Source: Hyphomonadaceae bacterium (GTDB lineage: Bacteria; Pseudomonadota; Alphaproteobacteria; Caulobacterales; Aquidulcibacteraceae). Taken from it: 64,000 nucleotides of DNA. Where the stretch lies: assembly GCA_021731815.1 (NCBI GenBank), contig JAKFWO010000001.1:25559-89558 (forward strand), read 5' to 3'. The notes under the pieces are model-generated. The model made no database searches, was not told the origin of the DNA, and saw only the letters and a program-made list of their open reading frames with translations. Position 1 is the stretch's first letter. Every line of letters begins with the position of its first letter. A program made the translations under genes and the position numbers. Of this stretch, positions 1-9,039 are shown piece after piece.

Positions 1-308
1 ATGTGATCTTTCCTGCCGCGCTTCCGGGGATTGTGGGGGCGCTGCTGCTCGCGGTATCGCGGGCGCTGGGCGAGACGATGATCGTGGCCATGGCGGCCGG
101 ACAGCGCGCCCAGCTCACCATCAACCCGCTCGATGAAGCCACGACCGTCACGGTGTGGATCGTGGCCTTGTTGACCGGCGATCAGGAATTCAACAGCGTG
201 AAGACCCTGTCCGCCTTCGCATTGGGCTTCGTGCTGTTCATCGTTACACTGATCCTCAACGTCATCGCGCTGCGGATCGTGCAAACCTTCCGGGAAAAAT
301 ATGACTGA
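1..308 (+). CDS. pstC: PstC phosphate ABC transporter permease, 3' end only
   Basis: C-terminal ~101 residues of an inner-membrane permease of the PstSCAB high-affinity phosphate importer; the gene is cut by the window edge, so nothing can be said of its N-terminus. The fragment carries the cytoplasmic-loop signature typical of ABC importer permeases (AALPGI...SRALGETM, residues ~5-25) that contacts the ATPase, then two hydrophobic segments. Its last bases overlap the start of the next permease gene by 8 nt, as expected for the PstC/PstA pair that forms the channel. Identity rests on this loop, the gene order and the family's SRALGET motif. Confidence 0.93.
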   Translation, partial: VIFPAALPGIVGALLLAVSRALGETMIVAMAAGQRAQLTINPLDEATTVTVWIVALLTGDQEFNSVKTLSAFALGFVLFIVTLILNVIALRIVQTFREKYD

Positions 309-2307
309 GCCCGCCCGTCCGTCGGCCGAAATGACCGGCGGAGTTCCTTCCCGCGAGGCCAATGGCGCGCGTATCCGGCGACGGCGGCGGGAGGAGGCGC
401 GCTTTCAGCTTTATGGGCGTCTCGCGGTCCTGACAGCCCTTGCGGCCCTGGCCGTCCTCGTCGTCTCGATCGCGCTTACTGCACGCACGGCCTTCTGGCA
501 AAACCGTGTGACCCTCGATGTGACCCTCGCCGAATCGGCGGTCGATCCTTCGGGCAAGCGTGATCCCGAGGAAATCCGCTTTTCGGGCGATGTCATTGGC
601 CCGACCTATGAAGCCCTCGGCCGCGTGCTGGCGGCGGGCGGCACCAGCCCCTTGCCGCAGCGCTTTGCCCCGGATGTCGAGGCCCTGGTCACCGATCTGG
701 CGACGACGCCTTTGCTCAAACAGGTGGTGGCCGATCCGGGCCTGATCGGCAAGACGATCCGGATCCGGGTGCCGATCAATGACGACATCGATCTCTATCT
801 CAAGGGCGCGGGATTCAAGGCACAGCGAATGCGGGGGGATGCGGCTGCGACGCTGATCCTCACGGCTCCGGACACTGGCGGGGCCGCCGTGAGAATTCCG
901 CCCGCGCCGCCGGAAGCGGCGGAAAGCGGGGAACCCGGGGAGGAACCCGGGGAGGAACCCGGTCTGGCGGCTGGGGTCGCGCCGGAACCATCGGCAATAA
1001 CGGGCGGGACAGTCCCGGATGTGGCCGGGGAAGCGGAGGGCCGGGCGATCATCCTGTTCGAAGGCGATGCCCTGCGGAACTTCATGGGCCAATTGCGCGC
1101 GGAAATCGCGCGCGAAATCGCGATCAGGGAGCAGGAAACCGGTCGGCTCGATCAATTGGTCACGGCCGGGACGGGCGGCGGGACGGGCGTCGGAACGGAA
1201 GCAGAGCGCCTTGGCATTGCCGCCCGGATTGAATTGCTACGCCAGGAATCCGCCCTGTTACAGGCCGGGATCGACCCCGCCGCCAGCGCCGGCAGCAATA
1301 CGCTCGCGCTCGGTGATGACCGGCCGAGCCTGATGATCGGTTTGCGGGGCGGCGTGGTGAAGGCCGAACGCGTCTCGGAAACCCGGATCGAAGGCATTAT
1401 CGTCAAGCCATTCACCGACGCGCCGGCTCTGGATGCGGCCGTGGAAACCGGCGAATATTGGCTCTTGACCATCGCCTTGCCCCAGAACCAGCGCAAGCTG
1501 TCGGACGCGACAATCGTCTATGCCGGGGCCCTGCGCGACCAGGGCATCATCAAGGCAGGGTTCAATACCGGCTTTTTCACCCGGGCGGACAGCCGCGAGC
1601 CGGAGCTTGCGGGCATCCTTGCCGGCCTGATCGGTTCGTTTTTCACCATCCTTGTCTGCATGGTGGCAGCGGCACCGCTGGCAATCGGGGCGGCGATCTA
1701 TCTCGAGGAATTTGCGCCCAAAAACCGGGTGACGGATTTTATCGAGGTCAATATCAACAATCTCGCGGCGGTCCCGGCCATTGTCTATGGCCTGTTGGGG
1801 GCTGCCGTGTTTCTGGATTTCCTTGGCCGGCGCGTCGGGATTCCCAATCTCGCTCCCGGCCTGCCGCTGGTCGCTGGCCTTGTGCTGGCACTCCGGACAT
1901 TGCCCACGATCATCATCGCCTCGCGCGCGGCGCTGAAATCCGTTCCGCCCTCCATCAGGGAAGCTGCACTCGGAATCGGGGCCTCGAAGATGCAGGCGGT
2001 GTTTCACCATGTCCTGCCTTTGGCGGCCCCCGGCGTGCTGACCGGGGCCATTATCGGCATGGCGGGCGCGCTGGGCGAATCCGCCCCGCTCATTCTCATC
2101 GGCATGCAGGCCTTTGTCAGCCAGGCCCCGACCGGCATCGATTCAGGCGCAACCGTGCTTCCGGTGCTGATCTATTCGTGGTCGGACCATCCCGAGCGCG
2201 CTTTCGCGCCGCTGACATCGGCGACCATTATCGTGCTTCTGGTCTTTCTGGTGCTGATGAACGGGCTGGCCGCCTTTGTGCGTCGCCGGTTCGAGCGCCG
2301 CTGGTAG
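301..2307 (+). CDS. pstA: PstA phosphate ABC transporter permease, unusually long
   Basis: Second permease subunit of the phosphate importer. After a basic N-terminus and one membrane helix (~residues 38-60) there is a long extracytoplasmic region like the DUF3333 extension of alphaproteobacterial PstA. The permease domain (~residues 435-660, starting AGILAGLIGSFF) contains the EAA-type loop with the LGES motif. At 668 residues it is much longer than common PstA proteins (about 280-430); the excess is an acidic/Pro/Gly-rich insert around residues 200-250 that includes a 12-bp tandem repeat (Glu-Glu-Pro-Gly). It overlaps pstC by 8 nt and precedes pstB by about 75 nt, so co-transcription is likely. 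Reading frame and C-terminus are intact. Confidence 0.93.
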   Translation: MTEPARPSAEMTGGVPSREANGARIRRRRREEARFQLYGRLAVLTALAALAVLVVSIALTARTAFWQNRVTLDVTLAESAVDPSGKRDPEEIRFSGDVIGPTYEALGRVLAAGGTSPLPQRFAPDVEALVTDLATTPLLKQVVADPGLIGKTIRIRVPINDDIDLYLKGAGFKAQRMRGDAAATLILTAPDTGGAAVRIPPAPPEAAESGEPGEEPGEEPGLAAGVAPEPSAITGGTVPDVAGEAEGRAIILFEGDALRNFMGQLRAEIAREIAIREQETGRLDQLVTAGTGGGTGVGTEAERLGIAARIELLRQESALLQAGIDPAASAGSNTLALGDDRPSLMIGLRGGVVKAERVSETRIEGIIVKPFTDAPALDAAVETGEYWLLTIALPQNQRKLSDATIVYAGALRDQGIIKAGFNTGFFTRADSREPELAGILAGLIGSFFTILVCMVAAAPLAIGAAIYLEEFAPKNRVTDFIEVNINNLAAVPAIVYGLLGAAVFLDFLGRRVGIPNLAPGLPLVAGLVLALRTLPTIIIASRAALKSVPPSIREAALGIGASKMQAVFHHVLPLAAPGVLTGAIIGMAGALGESAPLILIGMQAFVSQAPTGIDSGATVLPVLIYSWSDHPERAFAPLTSATIIVLLVFLVLMNGLAAFVRRRFERRW

Positions 2308-2382
2308 AATCCTGTTCCTGACCAATAATCGCCGCCGATACCGATATCTCCATTGCCCGAAATCTTCCGTGCCGGAGCCCCG

Positions 2383-3207
2383 ATGACCGCTCAATCCGCT
2401 GCCAATCCGAATTCCCCGCCCAATCCGCCGGCCGGTGCCCCGATGGGTCCCGAGGTCAAGGTGCAGGCGCGCAATGTCAACGTCTTTTACGGCGACAAGC
2501 AGGCGCTGTTCGACGTGACGATGGACGTGCCCGACAAGAGTGTCACCGCCTTTATCGGTCCCTCGGGCTGCGGGAAATCCACGTTTTTGCGCAGCATCAA
2601 CCGGATGAACGACACGATCGAGAATTGCCGATTCACCGGCAATATCCAGATCAATGCGCGCGATATTTACGATCGCTCGGTGGATCCGGTGGTGTTGCGG
2701 GCCAGTGTCGGCATGGTGTTCCAGAAACCCAATCCCTTTCCCAAATCCATCTATGAGAATGTGGCCTATGGGCCGCGGATCCATAGCCTGGCGCGCACGC
2801 GGTCGGAAATGGATGCGATCGTGGAACGGAGCCTGATGCGCGCCGGCCTGTGGGGCGAGGTCAAGGATCGCCTCCACCAGCCGGGAACGGGCCTGTCGGG
2901 CGGGCAGCAGCAACGTCTGGTGATCGCGCGCGCCATCGCGGTCAGTCCCGAGATCATCCTGATGGACGAGCCCTGTTCGGCGCTCGATCCCATCGCGACC
3001 ACGCGGGTCGAGGAACTGATCGGCGATCTCGCGCGGAATTTCTGCATCATCATCGTCACCCATTCCATGGCGCAGGCGGCGCGTGTTTCAAAACGCACGG
3101 CGTTTTTCCATCTGGGAAATCTGGTGGAAATGGGCCCGACCGAGGAAATCTTCACCAATCCGCGCGACAGCCGCACCCAGGATTACATTACCGGCCGATT
3201 CGGGTAG
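2383..3207 (+). CDS. pstB: PstB phosphate ABC transporter ATP-binding protein
   Basis: Cytoplasmic ATPase that energises phosphate import through PstC/PstA. Walker A is GPSGCGKST, the signature LSGGQQQR and Walker B ILMDEP followed by CSALDP, all canonical; the Q-loop stretch ([12 protein letters not shown]) is typical of PstB. I chose the ATG at 2383 because a GGAG lies five bases upstream; the frame stays open to a TTG at 2353, which would add ten residues. The first ~20 residues are Asn/Pro-rich and probably disordered. It is the third gene of the pst operon and is followed by phoU after 72 nt. Confidence 0.96.
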   Translation: MTAQSAANPNSPPNPPAGAPMGPEVKVQARNVNVFYGDKQALFDVTMDVPDKSVTAFIGPSGCGKSTFLRSINRMNDTIENCRFTGNIQINARDIYDRSVDPVVLRASVGMVFQKPNPFPKSIYENVAYGPRIHSLARTRSEMDAIVERSLMRAGLWGEVKDRLHQPGTGLSGGQQQRLVIARAIAVSPEIILMDEPCSALDPIATTRVEELIGDLARNFCIIIVTHSMAQAARVSKRTAFFHLGNLVEMGPTEEIFTNPRDSRTQDYITGRFG

Positions 3208-3279
3208 GATATGGGGAAATTCTGACCGGAAGCGGCGCGAATTCCCGCCCCGTCAGCGCGGTGGAATACGAAGGAAGCC

Positions 3280-4050
3280 ATGGATCTCACCAGCAAATCC
3301 TATGCCCATGACCTTGCGCAATTATCGCAGGCGGTTGCGCGCATGGGGGGCCTGGCCGAAAGCCTTGTCGGGGACAGCCTGCACGCGGTGGCGCGCCGGG
3401 ATTCCGAACTCGCCCAGACCGTGATCGCGCGCGATGCCAAGATCGATCAATGCCAGCGCGAGATCGAACGCGAAGTCGTGCGCATCATCGCCTTGCGTCA
3501 ACCGCTGGCACGCGATTTGCGTCAGACCATCGCCGCGCTGAAGCTTGCCACCGATCTCGAACGGATCGGCGACCTCGCCAGGAATATTGCGCGCCGGGCA
3601 TTGTCGCTCAACCAGAGCGAGCCGCTCGTGATCATGCGCGGGGTCGAGCGCATGGGCCGCCTCGTGACCGCCCAGCTCAAACAAGTGCTGGATGCCTTCG
3701 CCTCCGACGAAGCTGCCGGGGCGATGGAGGTCTGGCAGCAGGACGAGACTGTCGACGAGCTTTATAATTCCCTGTTCCGCGAGCTTCTGACCTATATGAT
3801 CGAGGATCCGCGGCTGATCGGCCCTTGCGCGCATTTGCTGTTTGTTGCAAAGAACCTCGAACGGGTCGGCGATCATTGCACCAATATGGCAGAGGCATTG
3901 CATTACGTTATCACCGGCGAGGATTTGCCGGCGCAAAGGCCGCGATCATCTTCTGACACCGGGCCTGAAACCGGGCCTGAAACCGGCCTGGATTACAGAA
4001 CGAACAACGGAAACGGGCAATCTCTGCCCGGGGATGCTCCAGGCGTCTGA
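3280..4050 (+). CDS. phoU: PhoU phosphate-signalling adaptor
   Basis: Negative regulator that links the Pst transporter to the PhoR/PhoB two-component system and shuts down uptake in high phosphate. The ~220-residue core has the two tandem three-helix PhoU repeats, each with its metal-binding signature (LATDLERIGDLARN near residue 90 and AKNLERVGDHCTN near 195). Start ATG 3280 follows GGAAG at good spacing. The C-terminus has an extra ~30 residues after the second repeat, including a 12-bp tandem repeat (Gly-Pro-Glu-Thr) not expected in PhoU. It sits between pstB and phoB as in many alphaproteobacteria. Confidence 0.96.
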   Translation: MDLTSKSYAHDLAQLSQAVARMGGLAESLVGDSLHAVARRDSELAQTVIARDAKIDQCQREIEREVVRIIALRQPLARDLRQTIAALKLATDLERIGDLARNIARRALSLNQSEPLVIMRGVERMGRLVTAQLKQVLDAFASDEAAGAMEVWQQDETVDELYNSLFRELLTYMIEDPRLIGPCAHLLFVAKNLERVGDHCTNMAEALHYVITGEDLPAQRPRSSSDTGPETGPETGLDYRTNNGNGQSLPGDAPGV

Positions 4051-4120
4051 CTTATCTGCTTTGTTCCGGCCGAATGGAATCATTCGCCGGAAAAAGCGCT
4101 GGCGGGAGAGGCTCAACAGC

Positions 4121-4834
4121 ATGGCATCCGCATATGTGCTCATCGTCGAGGACGAGGATCCGATCGCCAAAATACTCGAATATAATTTCGAGAAGGAAGG
4201 CTATCGTACCGGCATCGCCCATGATGGCGAGGAAGCTCTTGTCATGGCGGCCGAGCAGCAGCCCGATCTGGTGATTCTCGACTGGACCCTGCCCAAGGTG
4301 ACGGGGATCGAAGTGTGCCGGCGCCTGCGCGCGCGCCAGGCCAGCCGCAATATACCGATCATCATGCTCACCGCCCGGGCCGAGGAAGCCGATCTCCTGC
4401 GCGGGCTCGATCAGGGCGCGGATGATTACATCACCAAGCCCTTTTCGGTCGCCGCCGTGGTGGCGCGCGCCCGCGCCGTTTTGCGCCGTATCCGGCCGGG
4501 TCTGACCGAGGATCTGGTGACCATTGGCGATATCAGGATCGACCGCAACGCCCACCGCGTCAAGCGCGGCGGCAAGGATGTGCATCTGGGGCCGACCGAG
4601 TTCCGCCTGCTCGATTATCTCATGCAGCATCCGGGCCGGGTGTTCTCGCGCGAGCAATTGCTGGACGCCGTCTGGGGTTCGGATGTCTATGTCGAGGTGC
4701 GCACCGTCGATGTTCATATCGGGCGCCTGCGCCGCGCGCTCAATGTCGATGAAACCGGCCCCGACCCCATCCGCACCGTGCGCGCGGCGGGCTATTCGCT
4801 CGACACCGAAAGCATGGAAGCCGCAGCGGAGTGA
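4121..4834 (+). CDS. phoB: PhoB response regulator of the phosphate regulon
   Basis: OmpR/PhoB-family transcription factor, 237 residues. The receiver domain (1-~120) has the acidic pair E10/D11, phospho-acceptor D54 in VILDW, and the conserved Lys in ITKPF. The C-terminal winged helix (~135-230) has the recognition region VRTVDVHIGRLRRAL and ends RTVRAAGYSL as in PhoB. The frame is open upstream to 3842, but ATG 4121 has GGGAGAGG about ten bases before it and gives the standard PhoB N-terminus. No phoR kinase is visible; it may lie left of pstC, outside the window. Likely targets in this window are the PhoB-type sites at 7619-7651 and 8919-8940. Confidence 0.95.
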   Translation: MASAYVLIVEDEDPIAKILEYNFEKEGYRTGIAHDGEEALVMAAEQQPDLVILDWTLPKVTGIEVCRRLRARQASRNIPIIMLTARAEEADLLRGLDQGADDYITKPFSVAAVVARARAVLRRIRPGLTEDLVTIGDIRIDRNAHRVKRGGKDVHLGPTEFRLLDYLMQHPGRVFSREQLLDAVWGSDVYVEVRTVDVHIGRLRRALNVDETGPDPIRTVRAAGYSLDTESMEAAAE

Positions 4835-5685
4835 GCACGGACGATCTTTGGGCGTTCCCTGCGCGTGCCGGCCCGAGGTTTCCGGTGCCCGGCGATCCGA
4901 TCGAAGCCTTATGGCCCGCGGGCAGCGAATTCGACCTCCATTACCAACCGATTTTCCGGCTGTCCGACGGTGCCATCATCGGCGCAGAGGCGCTGGCCCG
5001 CTTTGCCGATGGAAATGGCGGGATGCAGGGGCCAAGCGAGCGTCAGATCGCCGGCCTGGCGGCGGGCCGAATCGATCCCTGGTATCGCCGCGCGCTCGGG
5101 GCCGCCTCCGGCCTCGCCGCCGCCTTGCGCCTTGCGGGGGCAGAGATTGCCGTGTCGGTCAATCTCGCGGCAGTTGATCTGCGCGACCCCGCTTTGCCGG
5201 ATCTGGTGGCGCAGGCCTTTGCCGCCCATGAATTGCCGCCCGGTGCGCTCAAGATCGAGCTATTGGAAAGCGAGGCCATCACCAATCCTGCGGCGATGGC
5301 GGCTGTGTTCCGCACGCTTCAGGCGATCGGCGCGCGCATCGCGCTCGATGATTTCGGGGCCGGCCATTCCGCGCTGGCCTGGCTCGCGCATCTGCCGGCC
5401 GATGAGGTGAAGCTCGACCTTGCGTTTGCGCGCGGGCTCGCGCCGTCGGGCGGACGCCAGCGGCTTGTGGTGGGCGCGATGATCGGGCTCGCGCATGATC
5501 TGGGCATGCGCGTGACGGCGGAGGGGGTGGAGGATGCCGCCACCGCTGGCGCCTTTGCCGAACTGGGCTGTGATTACGGGCAGGGCTTCCATTTCGCCCG
5601 CCCGATGGCAGCTTCGGATCTGCTTGCCCGCGTCACCGGGCCGCAGCGCGTCGCGGGCCTCGCCCCCGCCGGGCGGGAGGCCTGA
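4831..5685 (+). CDS. EAL-domain cyclic-di-GMP phosphodiesterase
   Basis: Predicted soluble enzyme that hydrolyses c-di-GMP, 284 residues, almost entirely one EAL domain. The signature E53-A54-L55 is present, followed by SVNLA (Asn metal ligand), KIELLESE, the DDFG loop with a following EVKLD lysine, the TAEGVED segment and the terminal GCDYGQGFHFARP. All catalytic elements I can recognise are kept, so it should be active. No GGDEF, PAS or membrane segment is visible. The GTG start overlaps the phoB stop (GTGA), so translation is probably coupled. Its position in the pst-pho operon suggests phosphate-dependent control of c-di-GMP; that is inference. Confidence 0.9.
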   Translation: MSTDDLWAFPARAGPRFPVPGDPIEALWPAGSEFDLHYQPIFRLSDGAIIGAEALARFADGNGGMQGPSERQIAGLAAGRIDPWYRRALGAASGLAAALRLAGAEIAVSVNLAAVDLRDPALPDLVAQAFAAHELPPGALKIELLESEAITNPAAMAAVFRTLQAIGARIALDDFGAGHSALAWLAHLPADEVKLDLAFARGLAPSGGRQRLVVGAMIGLAHDLGMRVTAEGVEDAATAGAFAELGCDYGQGFHFARPMAASDLLARVTGPQRVAGLAPAGREA

Positions 5686-5689
5686 GGCC

Positions 5690-7489
5690 TCATTCCTCGC
5701 CCGGCGGGAGTTTGGCGAGGTTTCGCCGCGCGATCTGCGCATTCTGGCTCTCGCCGACCCCCATTTCTTCAAAGAGCGCGATGGCACGCCGATAGTTTTT
5801 CCGCGCAAGGGCAAGATCGCCGCGGGTCTCGGCGATCAGTCCGAGATTGGTGAGGCTCGCGGCCATGCCCTCCTTGCGTCCGAGCTGTTCATTGAGGGCG
5901 AAAGCGCGCTTCTGATAATCCTCGGCACCCGCAAGATCGCCGCGGGTCCGGGCGATCAGTCCGAGATTGCCGAGGGCCGCGGCCATGCCCTCTTTGCTGC
6001 CGAGCTGTTCATTGAGGGTGAAAGCGCGCTTGAGATAATCCTCGGCGCCCGCAAGATCGCCGCGGGTCCGGGCGATATTCCCGAGATTGCCGAGGGCCGC
6101 GGCCATGCCCTGTTTGCGTCCGAGCTGTTCATGGAGGGCGAAAGCGCGCTTCTGATAATCCTCGGCGCCAGCAAGATCGCCGCGGGTCTCGGCGATCACT
6201 CCGAGATTGCCGAGGTTTATGGCCATGCCCTCTTTGCGCCCGAGCTGTTCCTCGAGGGCGAAAGCGCGCTTCTGATAATCCTCGGCGCCCGCAAGATCGC
6301 CGCGGGTCCGGGCGATATTCCCGAGATTGCCGAGGTCAGCGGCCATGCCCTCTTTGCTTCCGAGCTGTTCATGAAGGGCGAAAGCGCGCTTCTGGTAATC
6401 CTCGGCGCCAGCAAGATCGCCGCGTGTGAAGGCGATAGTCCCGAGATTGCCGAGGGCAATGGCCATGCCCTCCTTGCGTCCGAGCTGTTCATGGAGGGCG
6501 AAAGCGCGCTTGTAATAATCCTCGGCACCAGCAAGATCGCCGCGTGTCCTGGCGATATTCCCGAGATTGGTGAGGGCATTGGCCATGCCCTCTCTGCTGC
6601 CGAGCTGTTCATTGAGGGCGAAAGCGCGCTTCTGGTAATCCTCGGCGCCAGCAAGATCGCCGCGTGTCCCGGCGATAATCCCGAGATTGCCGAGGGCAGC
6701 GGCCACCCAGCTTTGGTCCCCATTGGCCCCGGCGAGCACGGCTTTATAGGCATTCTCCGCCGCTGCGAGATCGCCAAGGCGCAGCAGCAAATGGCCGAGC
6801 GCATTGCGGGCGGAAAGATCGCCCGGCGCGAGGGCCAGGGCTTCCTCATAGGCTGCTTTGGCGGCATGGGTGTCGAACGGCGCGGTCAGCGCACCCAGCC
6901 GGCTATATTCCGCCGCGGCCTTTGCAGTCTGTTCGCGCGCCGCCGCCGCCCGGTCGCCGGCCAATTGGCTGAGGGCCTTGATCGCTGCATCGACATCGCC
7001 GCGGGCGAGATCTTCCAGCGCTTTTTCTGCCCGCGCATCGCCGGTTTTCAGGGTGTCGGCGGCGGCCTTTTCGAAGGCCTCCCTGGTGGAGGGGTCGAGC
7101 GGCGCGCCGCCCTGACCCTCGCGCGCCGCGAGAAGGGCATCGAGCTTGGCCTGCGTTTCGGAATGGCGGCGGTCGGCATCGGCCTTATCGCGCGCCGCGC
7201 GTTCCGCCGCCGCTTTCTCCTGCGCCGCGGCGCGCTGGTCGGACGCTTCCTCTTGCTTTTTCGCCTCTGCCTCAAGATCGCGCCGCGTGGCGGGGTCGTC
7301 CTTGAAACGACAGCCAAGAAAACGAAGGATTCGCTTGGCCGTTTCCCAAATACCCGCCGTCGCGTGCAGCGAAGAGAAGGCGATCAGCGCGACAAAGCCG
7401 CAGGGCGCGGCCCAGGCAGGCAGCCATTCCGGCAGCGCTGCTTCATAGCGCGCCCAATATTCCGCCGCCGTTGTCAGCCACAATTCCAT
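5690..7489 (-). CDS. Membrane-anchored TPR-repeat protein
   Basis: 599-residue protein of unknown specific role. The N-terminus has one membrane segment (~residues 28-45), then a Lys/Glu/Ala-rich coiled-coil stretch (~70-120). The C-terminal half consists of about eight 40-residue kinesin-light-chain-like TPR units (core NLG.IA.TRGDLAGAEDYQKRA), near-identical at DNA level with a 120-bp period; the last unit is divergent and ends LAKLPPGEE. TPR arrays mediate protein-protein contacts. It is convergent with the EAL gene (4 bp apart) and divergent from the PstS-like gene, so it is probably not part of the pst operon. The long open frame on the opposite strand is a shadow of the repeats. Confidence 0.85.
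   Translation of the reverse strand: MELWLTTAAEYWARYEAALPEWLPAWAAPCGFVALIAFSSLHATAGIWETAKRILRFLGCRFKDDPATRRDLEAEAKKQEEASDQRAAAQEKAAAERAARDKADADRRHSETQAKLDALLAAREGQGGAPLDPSTREAFEKAAADTLKTGDARAEKALEDLARGDVDAAIKALSQLAGDRAAAAREQTAKAAAEYSRLGALTAPFDTHAAKAAYEEALALAPGDLSARNALGHLLLRLGDLAAAENAYKAVLAGANGDQSWVAAALGNLGIIAGTRGDLAGAEDYQKRAFALNEQLGSREGMANALTNLGNIARTRGDLAGAEDYYKRAFALHEQLGRKEGMAIALGNLGTIAFTRGDLAGAEDYQKRAFALHEQLGSKEGMAADLGNLGNIARTRGDLAGAEDYQKRAFALEEQLGRKEGMAINLGNLGVIAETRGDLAGAEDYQKRAFALHEQLGRKQGMAAALGNLGNIARTRGDLAGAEDYLKRAFTLNEQLGSKEGMAAALGNLGLIARTRGDLAGAEDYQKRAFALNEQLGRKEGMAASLTNLGLIAETRGDLALARKNYRRAIALFEEMGVGESQNAQIARRNLAKLPPGEE
5760..6715 (-). repeat. 120-bp tandem coding repeats (TPR array)
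   Basis: Eight direct units of 120 bp inside the TPR gene, seen as recurring AGATCGCCGCG at about 5815, 5935, 6055, 6175, 6295, 6415, 6535 and 6655 on the + strand. Units differ at only a few positions, implying recent duplication or gene conversion. Repeat number could vary between strains. Confidence 0.9.
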
Positions 7490-7618
7490 ACCCGCCCCCC
7501 GATTCCGGCGATTCCAAACTGGTCTGGCCCCAACTGGTCTGGCCCAAATTAATCCGGCCGAAACTAGCCTGACATTACGGTAAATTTATGTCACGCGCCA
7601 ACTCCCGCGCCGCCGGCA

Positions 7619-7651
7619 TTGTCGCTGAACTGTCATGAAGCCGTCGCCAAA
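7619..7651 (+). promoter_or_regulatory. Triple PhoB-type box upstream of the PstS-like gene
   Basis: Three consecutive 11-bp units: TTGTCGCTGAA, CTGTCATGAAG and CCGTCGCCAAA. The middle unit matches the PhoB half-site consensus (CTGTCAT plus A-rich spacer) fully and the flanking ones keep the TGTC/CGTC core. PhoB binds head-to-tail to such 11-bp repeats. The site lies 73 bp before the ATG at 7724, a normal distance for an activator site. Confidence 0.7.
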
Positions 7652-7723
7652 CCGGGCTAAGCAGGTCGGGGTCCGGTAATCCGGGCCGTTCTTCCATCCG
7701 GACGCTCATTCTGGACGCTTTCA

Positions 7724-8770
7724 ATGCGCTGTCGTCTGCCGCTTTTGCTGCTCGTGCTCGGCCTGATCGGTGTGGCGTTCACGCCTTCGGCTTTCGCGGC
7801 ACGCAACCAGATCCGGATCGTCGGGTCCTCGACCGTCTATCCTTTCACCACGTCGGTCGCCGAACATTTCGGGGCGCGATCGGGCCTCAGGGCACCTGTC
7901 GTCGATTCCACCGGCACGGGCGGCGGAATGCAGGCCTTTTGCGCCGGCCTCGGGGAAGCCTTTCCCGACCTCACCAATGCCTCGCGCCGCATGAAGAAAT
8001 CGGAATTCGAAAATTGCCGCAAAAACGGCGTGCGCGAGATCGTCGAGATCCAGATCGGCTTTGACGGCGTGGCGATCGCCAATCGCAAGGGTGCGCCGCG
8101 CTTCGAGCTGACATTGCCGCAGCTCTTCCTCGCGCTCGGGGCCGAGGTGCCGGTCGCTGGCAGACTGGTGAAGAACCCCTATCGCAGATGGTCGCAGATC
8201 GCGCCCGGCCTGCCCGATATCCCGATCCTCGCTTTCGGGCCGCCGCCGACCTCCGGCACGCGCGATTCCTTTGTCGAACTGGGCCTCGATGCCGGCGCGC
8301 GCAGCTTTCCACTGCTCGCCGAATTGCGCAAGACGGATGAAAAGGCGTTCGAGGCCATCGCCCGCCGGCTGCGCGAGGACGGCGCCTGGACCGATGCCGG
8401 CGAAAACGACAATGCCATCGTCCAGCGTCTGTTGACCAATCCCAATGCGGTGGGCGTGTTCGGGCATTCGTTTCTGGAGGAAAATCTCGACCGCCTCCAG
8501 CCCGTGCCGATCGACGGGGTCAAGCCCGAGACCGATGCCATCGCGAACGGGGCCTATCCGCTGGCGCGCTCGATGTTCATCTATATGAAGCGCCAGCATG
8601 TGGGGGCCATTCCGGGCCTGCAACAATTTTTACGGCTCTATACCTCGGACGGGATCATGGGCAGCAAGGGCGTGCTGGCCCGCAAGGGGCTGATCCCGCT
8701 TCTGCCGCCTTTGCTGGCGGCGCAGCAGGCGCGCGCCCGCGACCTCATCCCGATGCAATCGCCGGAATAG
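7724..8770 (+). CDS. PstS-family phosphate-binding protein
   Basis: Periplasmic substrate-binding protein, 348 residues. A signal peptide occupies ~1-25 (basic start, Leu-rich core, SAFA cleavage region). The mature start RIVGSSTVYPFTTSVAE and the STGTGGGMQAFCAG segment are the phosphate-contacting loops of PstS-like proteins, and PTSGTRDSF near residue 183 is a third ligand loop. It probably delivers phosphate to PstC/PstA, though it is encoded ~5 kb from the permeases and on the far side of a TPR gene, so it may be an accessory binder while pstS proper lies elsewhere. The PhoB-type sites upstream fit induction in low phosphate. Confidence 0.88.
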   Translation: MRCRLPLLLLVLGLIGVAFTPSAFAARNQIRIVGSSTVYPFTTSVAEHFGARSGLRAPVVDSTGTGGGMQAFCAGLGEAFPDLTNASRRMKKSEFENCRKNGVREIVEIQIGFDGVAIANRKGAPRFELTLPQLFLALGAEVPVAGRLVKNPYRRWSQIAPGLPDIPILAFGPPPTSGTRDSFVELGLDAGARSFPLLAELRKTDEKAFEAIARRLREDGAWTDAGENDNAIVQRLLTNPNAVGVFGHSFLEENLDRLQPVPIDGVKPETDAIANGAYPLARSMFIYMKRQHVGAIPGLQQFLRLYTSDGIMGSKGVLARKGLIPLLPPLLAAQQARARDLIPMQSPE

Positions 8771-8918
8771 GCGCAAGGCCGCTTCGCAATCCGGACTTCA
8801 CGCCGGAGCCCCCGGGGCTCGGATCGATGCTCAGCCGCACCCGGCTGATCATGCCCGAATCGCTTCGCTGCGATGCAACAATGTCACATCCCTGCCTCCT
8901 GCGCCGTGGCATCCGCTC

Positions 8919-8940
8919 GGGTCACCGAAGCTTCACAAAA
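8919..8940 (+). promoter_or_regulatory. Weaker PhoB-type box upstream of the TonB receptor
   Basis: Two 11-bp units, GGGTCACCGAA and GCTTCACAAAA, keep GTCAC/TTCAC cores at exact 11-bp spacing, ~100 bp before the receptor start at 9040. The match is partial, so this is a candidate only; the neighbourhood makes it plausible. Confidence 0.4.
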
Positions 8941-9039
8941 TCATTGCGAATCGTTGTCGAGGCCATGTAGGGGGTCTGCGCAGAGAGGGGTCGACTGCAC
9001 AGGCAGGGTGACCCATTGATCGGGCAACAGGGGATAATC

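Noticed and set aside
262..2010. Long minus-strand frames opposite pstA
   Set aside because: Arg/His-rich composition typical of antisense frames; pstA has clear family motifs.
5534..7552. 672-codon open frame on the + strand opposite the TPR gene
   Set aside because: It mirrors the 120-bp repeats of the minus-strand TPR gene, has no known motif, and overlaps the end of the EAL gene in another frame.
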